Under the pieces are notes generated by a model. It saw only the letters and a program-made list of their open reading frames with translations. It did not search any database and had not been told where the DNA came from. Shown piece after piece: positions 43,118 through 55,535 of a stretch of DNA of 64,000 nt. The stretch spans positions 1 to 64,000 of the forward strand of contig WION01000107.1 of assembly GCA_015039365.1 (NCBI GenBank). Direction: 5' to 3'. The stretch comes from Amanita rubescens (taxonomy: Eukaryota; Basidiomycota; Agaricomycetes; Agaricales; Amanitaceae). The first letter of the stretch is position 1, and every line of letters starts with the position of its first letter. Made by a program: the position numbers and the translations under genes.

Positions 43118-43204
43118 TTCGGATACGGGGAATCGAACCCCGAGCTGCCGCGTTCAGTCTCTCACGGTGAGAGGCGGCAATGTTAGCCTTTACACCATAT
43201 CCGA
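43118..43204 (-). tRNA. tRNA-Glu (CTC) with a ~15-nt intron
   Basis: On the minus strand, TCGGATA pairs with TATCCGA as a 7-bp acceptor stem. The D-arm is GTGT...ACAT and the anticodon stem GCCGC/GCGGC encloses CTCTCA with anticodon CTC. The T-arm is CGGGG-TTCGATT-CCCCG. Between the base after the anticodon and the 3' half of the anticodon stem lie about 15 extra bases, the place of canonical nuclear tRNA introns. A degenerate copy lies near 46175-46252. Confidence 0.88.
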
Positions 43205-43541
43205 TATGGTAAGTCCTTCGTATAGCCCCCCATCTGATGAATGACTCGATCTACCCTCGACTCTCGAGTCAACTTCACGTTTTACGTTTGGACTGTCCAA
43301 AATTGAAAAGAGGAAAGCGTTTGCTGGAATTTGTGCATAAAACTTCAGGTGCTACTAATCCGAGGTGATAATAATTTCAACCTCCATGCGTTTGAAAATT
43401 GATGGCTCCCTCTACGGCTTTTAGGTACTACATCCTCAAGCAGGCTGGCATCAAAACTCCGTACAACTGATCATTTCTATCCGAACACCGGCAGTTGATC
43501 CGACTCAACCGATCACGAACCACGACCTGCTAAATATGTTA

Positions 43542-43547
43542 TATAAA
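43542..43547 (+). promoter_or_regulatory. TATA box of transporter gene 1
   Basis: TATAAA about 117 nt before the ATG at 43664. Confidence 0.4.
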
Positions 43548-43663
43548 CCTCATTTTTCTGCATTGTGCCGGCAGGGACAGGGCGATCTAAATCGCTTCCC
43601 CCTCTTTGCTCCCCACCACTGTTTTTGTAAAACTTGGGCGCTGTCAACAATCAAGGCCACAGA

Positions 43664-45151
43664 ATGCTACGAGCCCTAGTCAAGAACAATGCCGGTCTCC
43701 TCCTGGTCGTAGCGTCCGAAGTGTTCTTTGTATTCATGAATGTATCAGTCAAGGTTCTCACGACAGACGGAGAGTCTGAGGTTTCTATTTTGGAGGTATC
43801 TTTCTATCACAGGTCTTTTTTACGTACCAGATCCTTACCCGAGTTCCTTAGATTATATTGCTCAGGATGGTGAGGTCTGAAATATATAGAGGAACAGGCT
43901 AAACATAAAATTGTGCTACGAAGATTGTAACTTATGTTTTCTCGGTTGCGTATATGTGAGTCCTGACCCGAGTTAGCTAACACAAGCGAACTCACCCAGG
44001 ATAAGGTATTGCTCAGGAATAAGCGATCCAATCCTCGGCCCACCGGGGGTTCGGTTGTTACTTATGAGCCGTGGTTTTTTTGGGTATGCACTGAATTCGA
44101 ATCGTTGATGATAGCTTACTATTTTCTAAGATTTATTGGTCTCTTCGGGATCTACTACACACTGCAATTCCTTTCGCTCTCCGATACCATTGTCCTTACT
44201 TTCCTTGCGCCGTTATGCACAGCAATTGGAGGTTCAATCCTTCTCAAGGAGAGATTCAGAAATGGAGAAGCATTGGCAGGGAGTTGCGTGCACCTATCAT
44301 CTATTTTGGTTTTAAGATGCTCACGTCGTTCCAGTGGTTTGTCTACTCGGCGTTGTTCTGATAGCTCGACCACCGTTCATCTTTGGTTCCGATGATCATC
44401 CAAATGAGAAAGACTTAGGGGCAGTGATTGAAAATGGTGTGACCGCAGAACAGCGGATGGCTGCTGTTTGGTGTGTGTTCCCGTTATTATCTATCAAGTT
44501 TTGGGCTCACCCTGGCTATAGCGTTTCTCTAATTGGTGTCATCGGGGCTGCCGGTGCATGTAAATCTAAATCCGTATCCTTCAAGTGGTCCTATGAATTA
44601 ACTGCGTTGCTCAGTCATTTCAATCCGCGCAATAGGAAAGCGTGCCCATCCCCTCCATAACATGGTCTATTTTTCTTTTTGGAGCATCGTTGTGTCTTCC
44701 GTTGCGTGAGTTCATTGTCGAAGTTATATTCCCTTCTATTTCTGACATGACTAGCTTAATCGCAACACGTACTCCCATCATCATCCCAAGACAGAAGCTA
44801 TTTCTCGCCATGCTTTCCCTGATCGGCGTCTTTGGATTTATCGCCCAAACGCTCATGACCATGGGCTACCAAATTGAAGCGGCAGGCAGAGCCTCCATGG
44901 GTGTATACACCCAAATGATTTTTGGAGTGATTTTAGAACGACTTGTGTTTGGGACTGTACCAGGTCCTTTGTCGATTCTTGGGACATGTCTAATTCTGGG
45001 TTCAGGGTTGTATGTTACGATGGCGAAGGCGACGGAGGGAAACGGCGCTAGTACCGACGGCAAGATCGCATTACCGGAAGGGGAGGATGTCGAGAATGGC
45101 CCGACTTTATTTGAACCATACGAGGACGGGGATATGGATACCAACGAATGA
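43664..45151 (+). CDS. SLC35G-type drug/metabolite transporter (EamA family), copy 1
   Basis: Nine exons (43664-43795, 43852-43869, 43924-43955, 44000-44083, 44131-44282, 44335-44470, 44522-44559, 44615-44705, 44755-45151) join into 359 aa. The order of hydrophobic helices fits a two-EamA, ten-TM carrier: GLLLVVASEVFFVFMNVSVK, VRLLLMSRGFFGFIGLFGIY, QFLSLSDTIVLTFLAPLCTA, LVCLLGVVLIARPPFIFG-like, LIGVFGFIAQTLMTMGYQIE and SILGTCLILGSGLYV. The SRGFFGFIGLFGIYY and LSLSDT blocks are typical of SLC35G-like fungal proteins. The C-terminus is acidic and cytosolic (DVENGPTLFEPYEDGDMD). It is probably in an internal or plasma membrane; the substrate is unknown. Exon 2 is only 18 nt. The tRNA-Glu lies 460 bp upstream. 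Confidence 0.9.
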
Positions 45152-46170
45152 ATGTCGAAGCGAATAAACTTGGGAGTCTGAAAATTTATAACTTACCCCA
45201 ATTAGAAGTGATGAAAAGAAACAGATGAAAACGTCCATGACGAGGTCCCGTACATCGACTCTCCTGGTGTTCAGCAGACACACTTCATCAAAAAGATGTT
45301 ATGTGGTTCTTGAATCACATTCCAGGCTACAATAGCTGATGATCTCGAGCTGCTGCTCTCCATGACATTATCCTGACCGAGCAAGTAGCCGCAAAGGTGA
45401 CACCAGTAGGAAGTTCTCTGCAGTTCGAGACGCCGAATCCCAATCAGCATAAAAACATATACTGAGTCTGAGCGGCTTTCCACGTTCTTCGCCAGCAGCA
45501 AGAATTTCCGCTTGTCAACCGGTCCATAGTAGCCTACCTACCCGCCCGCGAACCTTATTCTCTCGACACGGCAATTGGGTTTCATACGGCACATTGGAAC
45601 CGTAATCCCGCGTCTAGAAGAAAGCGGACTTACTGGGGCAATAGAGTGTGTCAGTGATTTACTGTTTAGAGGTTGAATCAACGTACGTAATTTTTATTTG
45701 TTACGTTACCGATGCCCAAACATATATCATAGAGGTCACCTCTTGAATAGTTGCTTGCCAGAGCTTGGGATGTGCTGGATGCTGTTCAGGCCAGTACAAC
45801 CATAGACAAATATGCCGCAAGTGCTGTGGGGAACACCAGCGTCGAGGACATTAATAGATCCGCAGCCAGCGGATAGCGAGATGGGCGTCGCTGATCAAGG
45901 TACGCGTCATGATAACAACGCAAGGTGACATCGTGAATGACGTTAAAGGCCACTTTAGGGATTTGAATGCACGTAAGTGAGTAGGAACTCACTCGGGCCA
46001 CCAAGTTCGCCTCCGGGCTTGGTGAGAAACTGACAAAATCATTGGAGTGGCATATGGGCTTGAGTGCCGATTCGACTAAGTAGCTTTTAATGGTTGCACG
46101 TACCATTTACGTACTGAAGTGGTTGACAGTGACTCGATGGTGCGAAAATGATCATCGAAAATGATCATGA
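45152..46170. other. intergenic region between the two transporter units
   Basis: About 1 kb without a supported gene. It separates the first tRNA/transporter unit from its duplicate. Confidence 0.5.
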
Positions 46171-46174
46171 CAGG

Positions 46175-46252
46175 AATCGGGGCCCGAGGTGACGCGGTTA
46201 ACTCCTTCTAATGAGAGGCGGCGATGCTAGTCTGACACCGTATCCGAAGAAG
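46175..46252 (-). pseudogene. degenerate tRNA-Glu copy
   Basis: The bases aatcggggcccgag ... gagaggcggc ... atccga follow the tRNA-Glu at 43118-43204 over its whole length. The T-arm, intron and D-arm are broken by substitutions and indels (for example the TTCGATT loop and CTC context are lost). It sits at the same relative place before transporter copy 2, about 560 bp upstream. Confidence 0.8.
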
Positions 46253-46814
46253 TGTTTAATACTCGTTTGCTTTCTGCGGCACAATAACATACCCGTCTCA
46301 AGTTTCTATCTAGGCTGATCGACTCCACAGTCGGCTCTGGCACGGATCTGGCACCAGTGTGAGAACCATGCTAAACCGAATAAGATCCTAGTATCTTATC
46401 TTATCTTGCGGCCTCGCCTTGGCGCTTAGTGCAGCATCAACGTACTTACCACTGGCATTATCCACACGCCATCCTCAATTTATCCGCATTGCCCCCCTGG
46501 ATTGGATCAATGAACTGAGTGTGACTATCTTGCGAGTAGCCGTGCCAACGGTTAGTGCCATCAGTGGTGTCACCGCTGGCAGCTTGCATAATTGCTCACA
46601 AGCTCGTCTAGGAACAAAGCTATGTATCATGCCCTAAATTCGGCCGCCCCGGACCACCTTTTTTTCGGTTCAAGTTATTTCTGGCTATCCCCCGCTCGCC
46701 TATAATTAAGGAACTGTTGAACCGAATAGCAAGGCCTCAATCAATTTCCTCGTTGTTTCGCTCATAAAACCCCAGCGAATGCTAGCTATCCAGTTGAACG
46801 ACTTCAAAACATAA

Positions 46815-48377
46815 ATGTTGCGAGCTCTAATCAAGAATAATGCTGGCCTCTTCCTGATCGTCGCATCGGAAGTGTTCTATGCGCTCATGAATGTATCAGT
46901 CAAGGTTCTTACGACACACTGGCAAGAAGAGTTGCAAGTTCCCGTTTTGGAGGTATTTTTATAACAAATCAAATCCCGTACAGTTTCTTACTTACGTTTC
47001 CAGATTATATTGCTCAGGATGGTGAGTTCTGATGATTACCCGATATCCCAGGAATGAGCTTACTTACGTTTCCAGATTATATTGCTCAGGATGGTGAGTT
47101 CTGATGATTACCCGATATCCCAGGAATGAGCTAAACATAAAATCGTCTGAAGATCGTAACATACGTTTTCTCTGTTGTGTACATGTAAGTCTTAATTCGA
47201 CGCCTAATACCATCGAACTTATCCAGGGAAAGGTTATGCGCGAAAATAAACCAGCCAATCCTGGGCCCACCTGGCGTTCGATGGCTGCTCATGAGTCGTG
47301 GTTTCTTTGGGTAGGCACTGAATTCAAATCATTGACGACCGATGATAACCACTCACTCTACCCCAAGATTCGTTGGTGTCTTTGGAATCTATCACGCATT
47401 GCAATACCTTTCGCTCTCCGATTCCATCGTCCTTACTCTCCTCACGCCCTTATCCACGGCCGTCGGTGGCTTACTTTTTCTCGAGGAGAAATTCAGCAGG
47501 CGAGAAGCATTGGCAGGGAGTTGCGTATATTTACCAACCATTTTTGACTTTAAATAAGATGCTGACCTTCTTTTTTCGTTCTAGTCGTCAGTCTAATTGG
47601 CGTGATTTTGATCGCTCGGCCTTTTGGACTCGACGGGCACACTAACAGAAACGATGATGACGAGAGCATAGGACAGCGGACGGTGGCTGTTTGGTGCGCT
47701 CTTGCCTCATTCTTTATACTTTTCCAGGCTTAAACTTGATGTAGCACGGCTTTACTTAGCGTCCTTGGAACTTCCGTCGCATGTAAATCAAATTTCTTAT
47801 CTATAAAATGGCGCTATAATTGACAGCATTATCTAGACATTTCAATACGAGCGATAGGAAAGCGTGCTCATTCCCTCCATAGCATGACCTATTTCTCTTT
47901 TTGGAGTGTCGTTATGTCTTCTGTTGTGTAAGTTTCTCTCACGTCGAATTCTCCAGTATATCTGACACGGCCCCCAGCTTGATCGCAACACGTACACCCA
48001 TAGTGATCCCCAGACAAGAGTCATTTGTCTACATGCTCTTCCTGATTGGCATCTTTGGATTTATTGCCCAAACGCTCATGACCATTGGTTACCAAATTGA
48101 AGCGGCGGGTAGAGCTTCGATGGGTATATACTCCCAAGTGGTTTTCGGAGTAATTTTGGAACGCCTTGTGTTTGGGACTGTGCCAGGCCTTTTGTCGATT
48201 TTGGGGACGTGTTTGATTTTGAGTTCGGGTTTGTATGTAACGATGACGAAGGCGAAAGAGGGAGGGGTCGATTCTACTACATACGGCAAGATCGCATTAC
48301 CAGAAGGGGAGGATGTCGAGGCAGGTTGTGCCTTACCTGAACCGTACGAGGATGGTAATATGGAGGACGATAGATGA
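46815..48377 (+). CDS. SLC35G-type drug/metabolite transporter (EamA family), copy 2
   Basis: Same exon plan as copy 1: 46815-46952, then the 18-nt exon at 47004-47021 and again at 47076-47093, then 47153-47184, 47227-47310, 47368-47519, 47585-47693, 47745-47782, 47837-47927 and 47978-48377. All phases join; the protein is 353 or 359 aa depending on whether one or both 18-nt exons are used. Helices correspond to copy 1 (VRWLLMSRGFFGFVGVFGIY, LSLSDSIVLTLLTPLSTAVG, FIAQTLMTIGYQIEAAGRAS). The loop after the fifth helix is shortened (lacks the IFG...EKDLG part). The C-terminal acidic tail is kept. No inactivating change is visible, so it is probably functional. Confidence 0.88.
46987..47130 (+). 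repeat. perfect 72-bp tandem duplication containing a mini-exon
   Basis: The 72-nt unit from cttacttacgtttccag through ggaatgag occurs twice with no difference (46987-47058 and 47059-47130). Each unit carries a full acceptor, the 18-nt exon (ATT ATA TTG CTC AGG ATG) and a full donor (GTGAGT). Copy 1 of the gene has the exon only once. Confidence 0.97.
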
Positions 48378-49316
48378 AAGCGAAGGGTTCGAAATTCTAT
48401 GCCAATTCGAATTACTAGTGGTAACCTCGAGCCTCGCTATAGATCGTGCGGAGAGCGACCGACATTTTCCTAGCCAGGAAAGGTTCAAGGTCGCCAAATC
48501 ATTGGGAAGTCTCCGTTGCTGTTGTCAGTATTCTTCGCCGTTGCTGCCACTGCTCCCGTCGACGCAATTTCTTCGGCCAATCACCGCATTTTCAAGCTAG
48601 TAGGCTCTAGGTGTCTATGCACTCATCATAAGCAATGTACGATTCAAACTCAATCGATACGTATGGGCATGCACGACGCGCTGAATATGACGATGAATAG
48701 ACCGGATTGCACCAGCAAATTAAGACAATCGTCACGTTGTCAAGCAGGGCAGTAACTGGGCGAACCGAGTTTAACTCAATGATAGGTAGACAAAATCATG
48801 TCCCACCAGGATTGATACGGCATGGTTTTTGTAAGGCTTCAGCGATGTAACATGGGCTCTGACCCGTCGGATTGAATGCCTACGACTAGTCAGCATTGAA
48901 TTAGTGACAAACATTTCCCCGCTTGTAATTCCCAATCTTGCAGTCTGCTTCAGAGCTATTCTGAGAAATGACGGCAAGAGCCACTGCCAGAGTAAACCAG
49001 AACACGCAGTGTATCACGACTCTACGGGCGGGGGCAGAAGAGGAGGGATGTGATGAGCATGTACCGGTTAGCCGGAGGGAACTGTGTACGTGCGTTATAG
49101 AGAGGAAAGAACTGTTTTATTTATCACCGTGGGATTGAGGGAGTAAACAGATTTAGTACTCTGAATGAAAATTATCCGACTGCCTCAAAAGAGAGGGAGT
49201 AGGGCATTTCCGGAAGGCAACAGAGAGCTAGTAACATCTATAGCACCTAGTACCTGGAGCGCTTAAAGTTAAACGTGGTGGCTATGTGGCCGTGAGGGAC
49301 GTCACACAGTAATGAT
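48378..49316. other. intergenic region
   Basis: About 0.94 kb. No gene supported; a weak frame at 48313-48600 overlaps the end of the transporter only as a shadow. Confidence 0.5.
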
Positions 49317-52300
49317 ATGATTTCATCGGAGCCTGAACACGCCAGCCTTGAATCCAGTGAAGAAGACGCGCTAGGTGTGCATTTCGCTTCAATGGCTTGA
49401 ATTTAAATTTCACTCTATAAGGGTCGAGCGAGAGTGAAGTGTCTGAAAGTGAGGAGAGCGAGTTCGACCAAGCGGATGCAAGCGCCGAGAGGGAAATCGA
49501 GGGAGACTTCAAGTGTGTCTCATCATATCTATTTTCACCTTCCATTGGACTCTAACCGGTCTGAAGTCGACTTGTGCAGAGTATCAGATTCAGAGACGCG
49601 TCAACTGCGGGTGTCTTGGCGAAAGATTGGGACATCAGTATCGAAGAGCGAGAGGCCGAGTTTCGGGATGACCTTCGCGAAGCTTCTGGTATTGGACGCA
49701 GGAGGAAGAAGGTGCGTTACAATCCTCTTTCAATTCACTATTTGTTAACAGCAGCAGCGAGGGCGGGCCGCAGGGCCAACACTGTCTCTCCAAGTCCGCT
49801 CTTTGATCGGTGAAGGAAACCAAGCTTATGTCGACAACGACCTCCCCGAAGCCATCCGCATCATGCAAGAAGTCATTCGGATAGAGCCACGGGCAGTAGC
49901 GGCCTGGTCTGTCCTTGCGCAGTGCTACTCTGACACGAACCAACAAGAAAAGGCTCTCCAGTTGAGAATCATGGGGGCTCATCTGACACATGATGCGGAG
50001 GAGTGGGATCGTTTGGCCAGGCAGTCACGGTGAATTGGTTGCTGTTACATTTCCGACTTCGCCCTAATAAATCTCATAGAGACGTGGGGCTCAAACAACA
50101 GGCTTTATATTGCTATCGCAAAGTGTACAGTCTGGACCCAACAAACGTAGATGCACTCTGGGATAGAGCTTCTTTAGCCGTGGAGATGGGGGAACTCAAA
50201 ACAGTACGTTTTCTCGCGTTCTTACTTTATCATGAACTCATCGTTTGTTCAGGCACGCAATGCATACATCGGTATCCTCAAACAAATACCTCGTGACATG
50301 GCCGTCCTGACCTCCCTCCGACCAATCCTTATCGAAATATCTGACCTTCCAACCTGCACTATCCTCTTCCAACAAGCGTTCGATCATTACCAGACGATGT
50401 ATCCCTCGGGCCGCCTCATAGACATGTCGTCGACACCTGCTAGCGATATTCCTGGCGGTGGATTTACGCTTCTCGAGATCCTCGTACTTGCGGACCTGTA
50501 CAATACGCAAGGGGAGTACGAAAAGGCAATAGTATCCATCAGAAAAGGTTGTCGATGGTTACAGGGACGCGCAGATCAACGGTATTGGGACCTGTGCGGG
50601 GATGATAGAGAATATGACGGAGAAGAGATTCCGCTGGGGACGAGAAGCATAATGGGAGAGGGTGTCGCGGGTGTCGAACAGGGACATTACTTGTTGGATA
50701 TTAATGCACGGCACAGATTGGCTGTGGGAAGGATCAAGATGGGGGACGTGGACGAGGGCAAGGTACTTGCTTCTGATATTCTTTTTTTTGCAGCGATATC
50801 CAACTCATTTCGTGTCCCGACGTCAGCTTCATGCTAATGTAGTCTTGTCGCAAGACGTACTGGACTACGCACCCCTGTTTTGTGAAATTGCGGATGCTTA
50901 TTTTGATCGCAAAATGTATGCGGAGGCTAAACCGATATACGAGATGCTCGGCTCAGATATTGCGGTGCGTATCGTTCATATCCAATTAACTGATCGGAAT
51001 TGACTTTTCCTCTCCTGATGCTAAGACGAGTAGCATATACATTTTACTGCAAACAGCTGCATGCCTGCGCATGCTGAACGAATTGAAGGAGGCAGCTGAA
51101 GTATACGAGCATGGTTCGTACATCTCTGACCAGTCATGGACAGATAATTTTAGTTATAAACAGTGCGACTGGCTGATCCAACGAATAACGATGCCAAAAT
51201 GAAATTGGCGGAGATATACGAGATCATGAATGAACCTCGCAGAGCTTTGGAGCTCGTTTACGAAGGTAAATGACCTCTCCCTCCCCATCTCTTATACCTG
51301 ACTCGTCTCAATGCTCAACTTTTTATTCTTAGTAATTGACTCTCGTAAAAAACGGCCAAGAGAAGCTGCTTCTGCAGCGACAGCCGGTCCTTCTACAGGA
51401 ACAGCATCTACATCGCTATTTCACGAAGACCGCATGATGGTGAAGACAAAAACGACCGGTGGAGCCGCCGCTCGTCCTCAAAATCGACTTACTCACGCGC
51501 AGTTAAGGGAGCTAGAGGCCGAAAAAGAAAGGGAGGTATTAAGGGCATGGGCAAGGGTGCAGGACTTGTGGAGTGAGACGTTGACGAGTATGCATAGAGA
51601 AGAGCCCACGCAAGAGGAGAGGGAGTGGTTGCTCGAGGCGGAGAAATTGGTGGAGACGTTTAGGGAGACGAGGAATTTGTTTTTGACAAGTAGAGTGAGT
51701 TGATTCGTTGCCTCGATTGGACGTATTAGCCATAATACGGCACATCGCAGAACTTGCCATTCAGGGGAATGTTTCCGAGGAGTAAAGCTGCCAGGCAACA
51801 GCAAGCGGAAGCGGAGAGAGAGGCGGCTGAGGAGCGGATGGCATCGAGGTTGCATCTCAATCTTGGTATGTGTTCAGCGGATCTAGAGTTGCGGGATGGC
51901 TAATAGGGTCTACCTAGAGTACGATAGTATGTCGCGAAGAGCAGGAAAGAGTAAGGTTATCGGCGTTCAGGTGTTCCGTAGCGTCAACTTTGATGACTGG
52001 CTAAGGTTATTCATGCAGGTAAGGATAACGTCGTGTTTCATATCAGTTGGCTGACATGAACGTAGTATGCATTTCTTCTGACAAAGCGCGGGCAATACGA
52101 GATCGCGGATGAGGTCCTTCGACATATTCTCGTTTCCAATGCCTATCAATCAAGGGAGAGGCAGGACTCAATTCGGCTGGCGTTGATAAGTAAATCATAT
52201 TATTTATCGAATGTTATGGACCTCACGATGGTTTTTAGCGTGCGCTATTCATGCTGAGCGGCACACAGCAATCGTGGAGCATGCTCGAAAGCTTATCACA

Positions 52301-53262
52301 ACACATCAGTTCAACAATGAACCATTTCGCATATTGCTCGCCTCTCTTTCTAGCGGCCTGCGCGCTACAGACGCATTCATCACATCCACACTTCAGAAGC
52401 ATTTGTTCAGGGAGATCAAAATGGCCGATGCCGCCGTGAAGGATCCTGGATCATTAAAGTGGAATCCTATCAATAAGAGATACGCGTCAGCATTACAAGG
52501 CAAAACGTCCGGTATGGGAGCGGGAGAAGAAGAGGATGCTGGAGAGGATGACGTAGATGATGCGGCTGCATGTGCCGGCGGAGGAGAATCACAGGAGATT
52601 GACGGTGCACCGAAGATACCAGCAAAGCACAATCCGATCATCGTCACGATTTATGGGCAAATATGCATCGCTGCACGGAGCTACCAGAGTGCGATATGTA
52701 CGTTCTCAAGTGCTTCTTTCCGGTTCACAAGAAGCTGACGTTGTGCGCTTTCCTAATGACAGTTTATCTTCTCCATGCTTACGATTATTGCCCCGATGAT
52801 CCCATGATATGTCTCTGCTTAGCTGTAGCATCCATTGGGCGTGCGATGCAAAGACAATCTGACAATCGCCATCATCTCGTGACGCAAGGGATGGCGTTCC
52901 TATCTAAATACCGAGAATTGAGGAAGGAGGAAGAAAACGCGATTGGAGAAGTAGAGTTCAACTTTGGACGAACGTTTCATCAGTTGGGTAAGCAGCGAGA
53001 GTGTATCGTCTTAAACTTTAAAGCCATTCATTGTCATAGGACTCTATTCTTACGCCGTAAAATACTATGAAAAAGTTCTCGAGCTAGCTGAGAAGGTAGA
53101 ATCTATCGTGAGTATTGTTTGTTACTCAAACGATTAGGAGATTGACCATTGCAGGAGCACACCTTAGCTCGCGAGGCAGCCCACAACCTCTCTTTGATAT
53201 TCGTACAAACTGGGGCTGTTTCTTTGGCGGATCAGCTGTACCGTCGGTGGCTTTCCATATGA
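49317..53262 (+). CDS. TFC4: TFIIIC subunit Tfc4 (tau131, GTF3C3-type TPR protein)
   Basis: A many-exon gene of roughly 950-1000 codons. It starts with an acidic region (MISSEPEHASLESSEEDAL, then SESEVSESEESEFDQ), then REAEFRDDLREASGIGRRRK and a TPR array: IGEGNQAYVDNDLPEAIRIM ... EPRAVAAWSVLAQCY, then YRKVYSLDPTNVDALWDRAS, then ILVLADLYNTQGEYEKAI. Later come YDSMSRRAGKSKV, RSVNFDDWLRLFMQ and YAFLLTKRGQYEIADEVLRH, and finally a second TPR group ending LADQLYRRWLSI. Order, acidic start and length match the tau131 scaffold of RNA polymerase III factor TFIIIC, which links TFIIIC to TFIIIB. A central low-complexity insert (GAGEEEDAGEDDVDDAAACA, near 52520-52580) is present. The second intron allows two alternative in-frame joins. 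Assignment is by block order. Confidence 0.88.
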
Positions 53263-53540
53263 TCATAGTAACTATTTCGATGATCTGCTAGTCATGCATT
53301 TTACGAGCAAGGAACTATTGCCTAATGATGATCACAATGACGGCACCTAGATCTGACCATTCGTGTCAGTCAAGCGGGACGTTATTCTTGGCGGAGAAGA
53401 AATGGTGTCAAGTGACATTGAACTCCAATAGTAGTGGGAAAAATTAAGGCGGGGTATTCATTTTAGGGCAGTCGAGATGCCGCTCAAAATATATCGATAT
53501 CGTACAGAGCGTAATTATATGTAGAAGATCCCTTATGGAG

Positions 53541-53770
53541 GTAAGAATACGCATTCACTTTGACAAAGCGTGGGCAGGTAGTACGTCATTGCGGATGAGG
53601 TCCTCGTTTCTAACGCTTATCGATCGAGAGAGGCAAGACTTGGCCTGCCTCCTTGATATTTGTACAAGGGCTGTTTCTTCAGTGGCGGATCAGATCGATC
53701 AGATATACCATCCAAATTGGTGGCTTTCCATACGATCACAGTAGTAACGTATTTCGATGATCTGCACATT
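53541..53770 (+). pseudogene. relic of the Tfc4 3' end with internal deletion
   Basis: The first ~90 nt match the Tfc4 exon around 52076-52165 (tgacaaagcg...cggatgaggtcct...). The sequence then jumps to bases matching the last exon and stop region (53190-53290: ttgatatt.gtacaa...gctgtttctt...ggtggctttccata..atcatag). About 1 kb between them is missing. There is no open frame for the protein. Confidence 0.85.
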
Positions 53771-53800
53771 ACATATTCTGCAACTTTGACCTCCTATCGC

Positions 53801-54513
53801 CTACTTATGATTCGTCGTCTCCCAACGCTCAACTCTATAGATCTTCTCCTTCAGTTCAGTCGCGGGCCCAACCTCAGTCTCCTTGTACCCCTCCTGATGG
53901 CGCCAGTACGGAGCCGTTTCTTTGAGAGTTTCCGCGTGCATCTTGAAACCTCGAATACCAAAGCGCCACGGTTCTTCGCCTGGATGGTCTCGATTAGGAT
54001 CCTTTCCCCAATAAATCTCGGCGCCAATGTGAGCTGCTTGTTTTAGGGTCGTATTCGCTGGATCCGAGTCGATTTCGAACCCCATCTCCTTGTATTTATC
54101 CCCTCCTTCTTTACGTTCCTGAACGATGATCCCGTTCTCAACTACCTTGCTGTCCTTGTTGCGGGTTGCGAAGCTGTCGATTATAGGGCCCACAACTTCT
54201 ATGCACACTTTGCGCATAGTCCCAGTGATTTGCTGTTCCTTGTTGAGGTACGCAACAACCTGTTTCTTGATTTCAACGACCGCTTTGGCCGGGCTGTCGA
54301 CCTTAACGTCTGTACCATCGACTTGAATGGTAATCTAAAAACGATAGCATTAAGTGACATCTTGTTACGAATACGAGTAGTAGAATGCGAAATACCTCTC
54401 CAGCGGCGGCGTACTGGACCTAATGTCGACGTTAGTCGCAACTTTTTGGTCAAGGAAATTGACTCTACCTCGTCAGACATTGACGTGGGCGGAATATCAG
54501 AGTCGTCGGACAT
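53801..54513 (-). CDS. uncharacterised protein, paralogue C1
   Basis: Two exons (54513-54415 and 54334-53801) give 210 aa. The N-terminus MSDDSDIPPTSMSDEVESIS is acidic. The second exon is compact and polar (VRKVCIEVVG-like start, YKEMGFEIDSDP, IGAEIYWGKDPNRDHPGEEP, WRFGIRGFKMHAETLKETAP, then KIYRVERWE). There is no signal peptide, TM segment or catalytic motif that I recognise. A second copy at 56842 keeps nearly all of exon 2, so the protein is under some constraint. A TATATAT lies about 90 nt upstream of the ATG. Family unknown. Confidence 0.7.
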
Positions 54514-54603
54514 TGTGCGGGCGATGTGAGGTATGCGAAGTGGTTGTAGCGAGACGGGGTGGTAATGCAAGAGCCTGGAGCTCAAGGCTCACGCATCGCA
54601 AGG

Positions 54604-54610
54604 TATATAT
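54604..54610 (-). promoter_or_regulatory. TATA-like box of gene C1
   Basis: TATATAT about 91-97 nt upstream of the C1 ATG. The duplicate promoter before C2 (near 57640) has only ttatat at this place. Confidence 0.35.
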
Positions 54611-55535
54611 GCGAAAGAGCTTCTTGCGGATTTGTCGGAAATTCAAGCTGTCGGATAACTGTGGTACACACGCGGTGAAAAGCGGTGAAAGTTAGTACGA
54701 CATTCCTACCCTCGAAAGGCTGAATACAGCAGCATGTTTGTCAATCAATGCCAGTCGATGAGAAAGTACGACACCCAACTAAGGACGGTACCCATTTATA
54801 GGTGTCCAGACCACTCCAATGCCAACGGGCCGGGCGTGGATCAAGCCTATCTGTCAAACGATATGAAAGAAGGTGGAGAAGGAATGGTGTCAAGTGACAT
54901 TGAACTCCTATGTGCGCCACATTCCAATTTCCAATAGTCTGCCAGTTTCAAGTTGACCCTGCCAAGACCAATCAAATGCAGGATTGATCTTGTGAATTGC
55001 ACCGTAGCCTCAGGCTGATCAAGTGGTGGGAGGTAGCATGAGGCCATCGTATCCCGATTCCGAAGGTATCGTTGATTGATTGTAAGTATTTGTGTTCTCG
55101 TTCAAGTTATTTAAGTATCGACTCGAACCTTGCTTGACATATTGTGCTTCGCAAGGTCCCATTACTTAACAACTGTGGTTGGAGTGAGACGGTATTTGAC
55201 CGCTTGCGGCCGCGGCATCAGCTTCTCTTCCTCAAGGCACTGGCTGTGGGATTGGTGCATCCTTGTGCCTTTGAAGTTTGTTTCCCCCCTCCTAGTCTCA
55301 AGATTTTTCATACATAATACAAGCCATAATATGGTCGTAAAACATCGTTTATATTCTGTCCAAATCCCGAGGGATACTAGTGTCTGTTAGTAGTAGATGT
55401 AATCATGGGAGAAGTCATGATGAAAAGTGAAAAACAATGAAGGAATGTCATCGCCACGGTATCCATGGTCTCAAGAGTAAGGCTGCAGAATTGCGAACAT
55501 CAGCCAACCGCCACCGTCAAGTGTTGGCAAGAACA
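54611..55535. other. intergenic region with dispersed repeat
   Basis: Holds the C1 upstream region that is duplicated before C2, and one copy (54829-54905) of a dispersed repeat with the string atggtgtcaagtgacat, also at 53402, 57894 and (diverged) 58256. Confidence 0.5.

Noticed and set aside
44041..44395. Plus-strand frame 44009-44395 as an alternative transporter protein
   Set aside because: It reads through introns 4 and 5 in the wrong frame; the nine-exon model explains the conserved helices.
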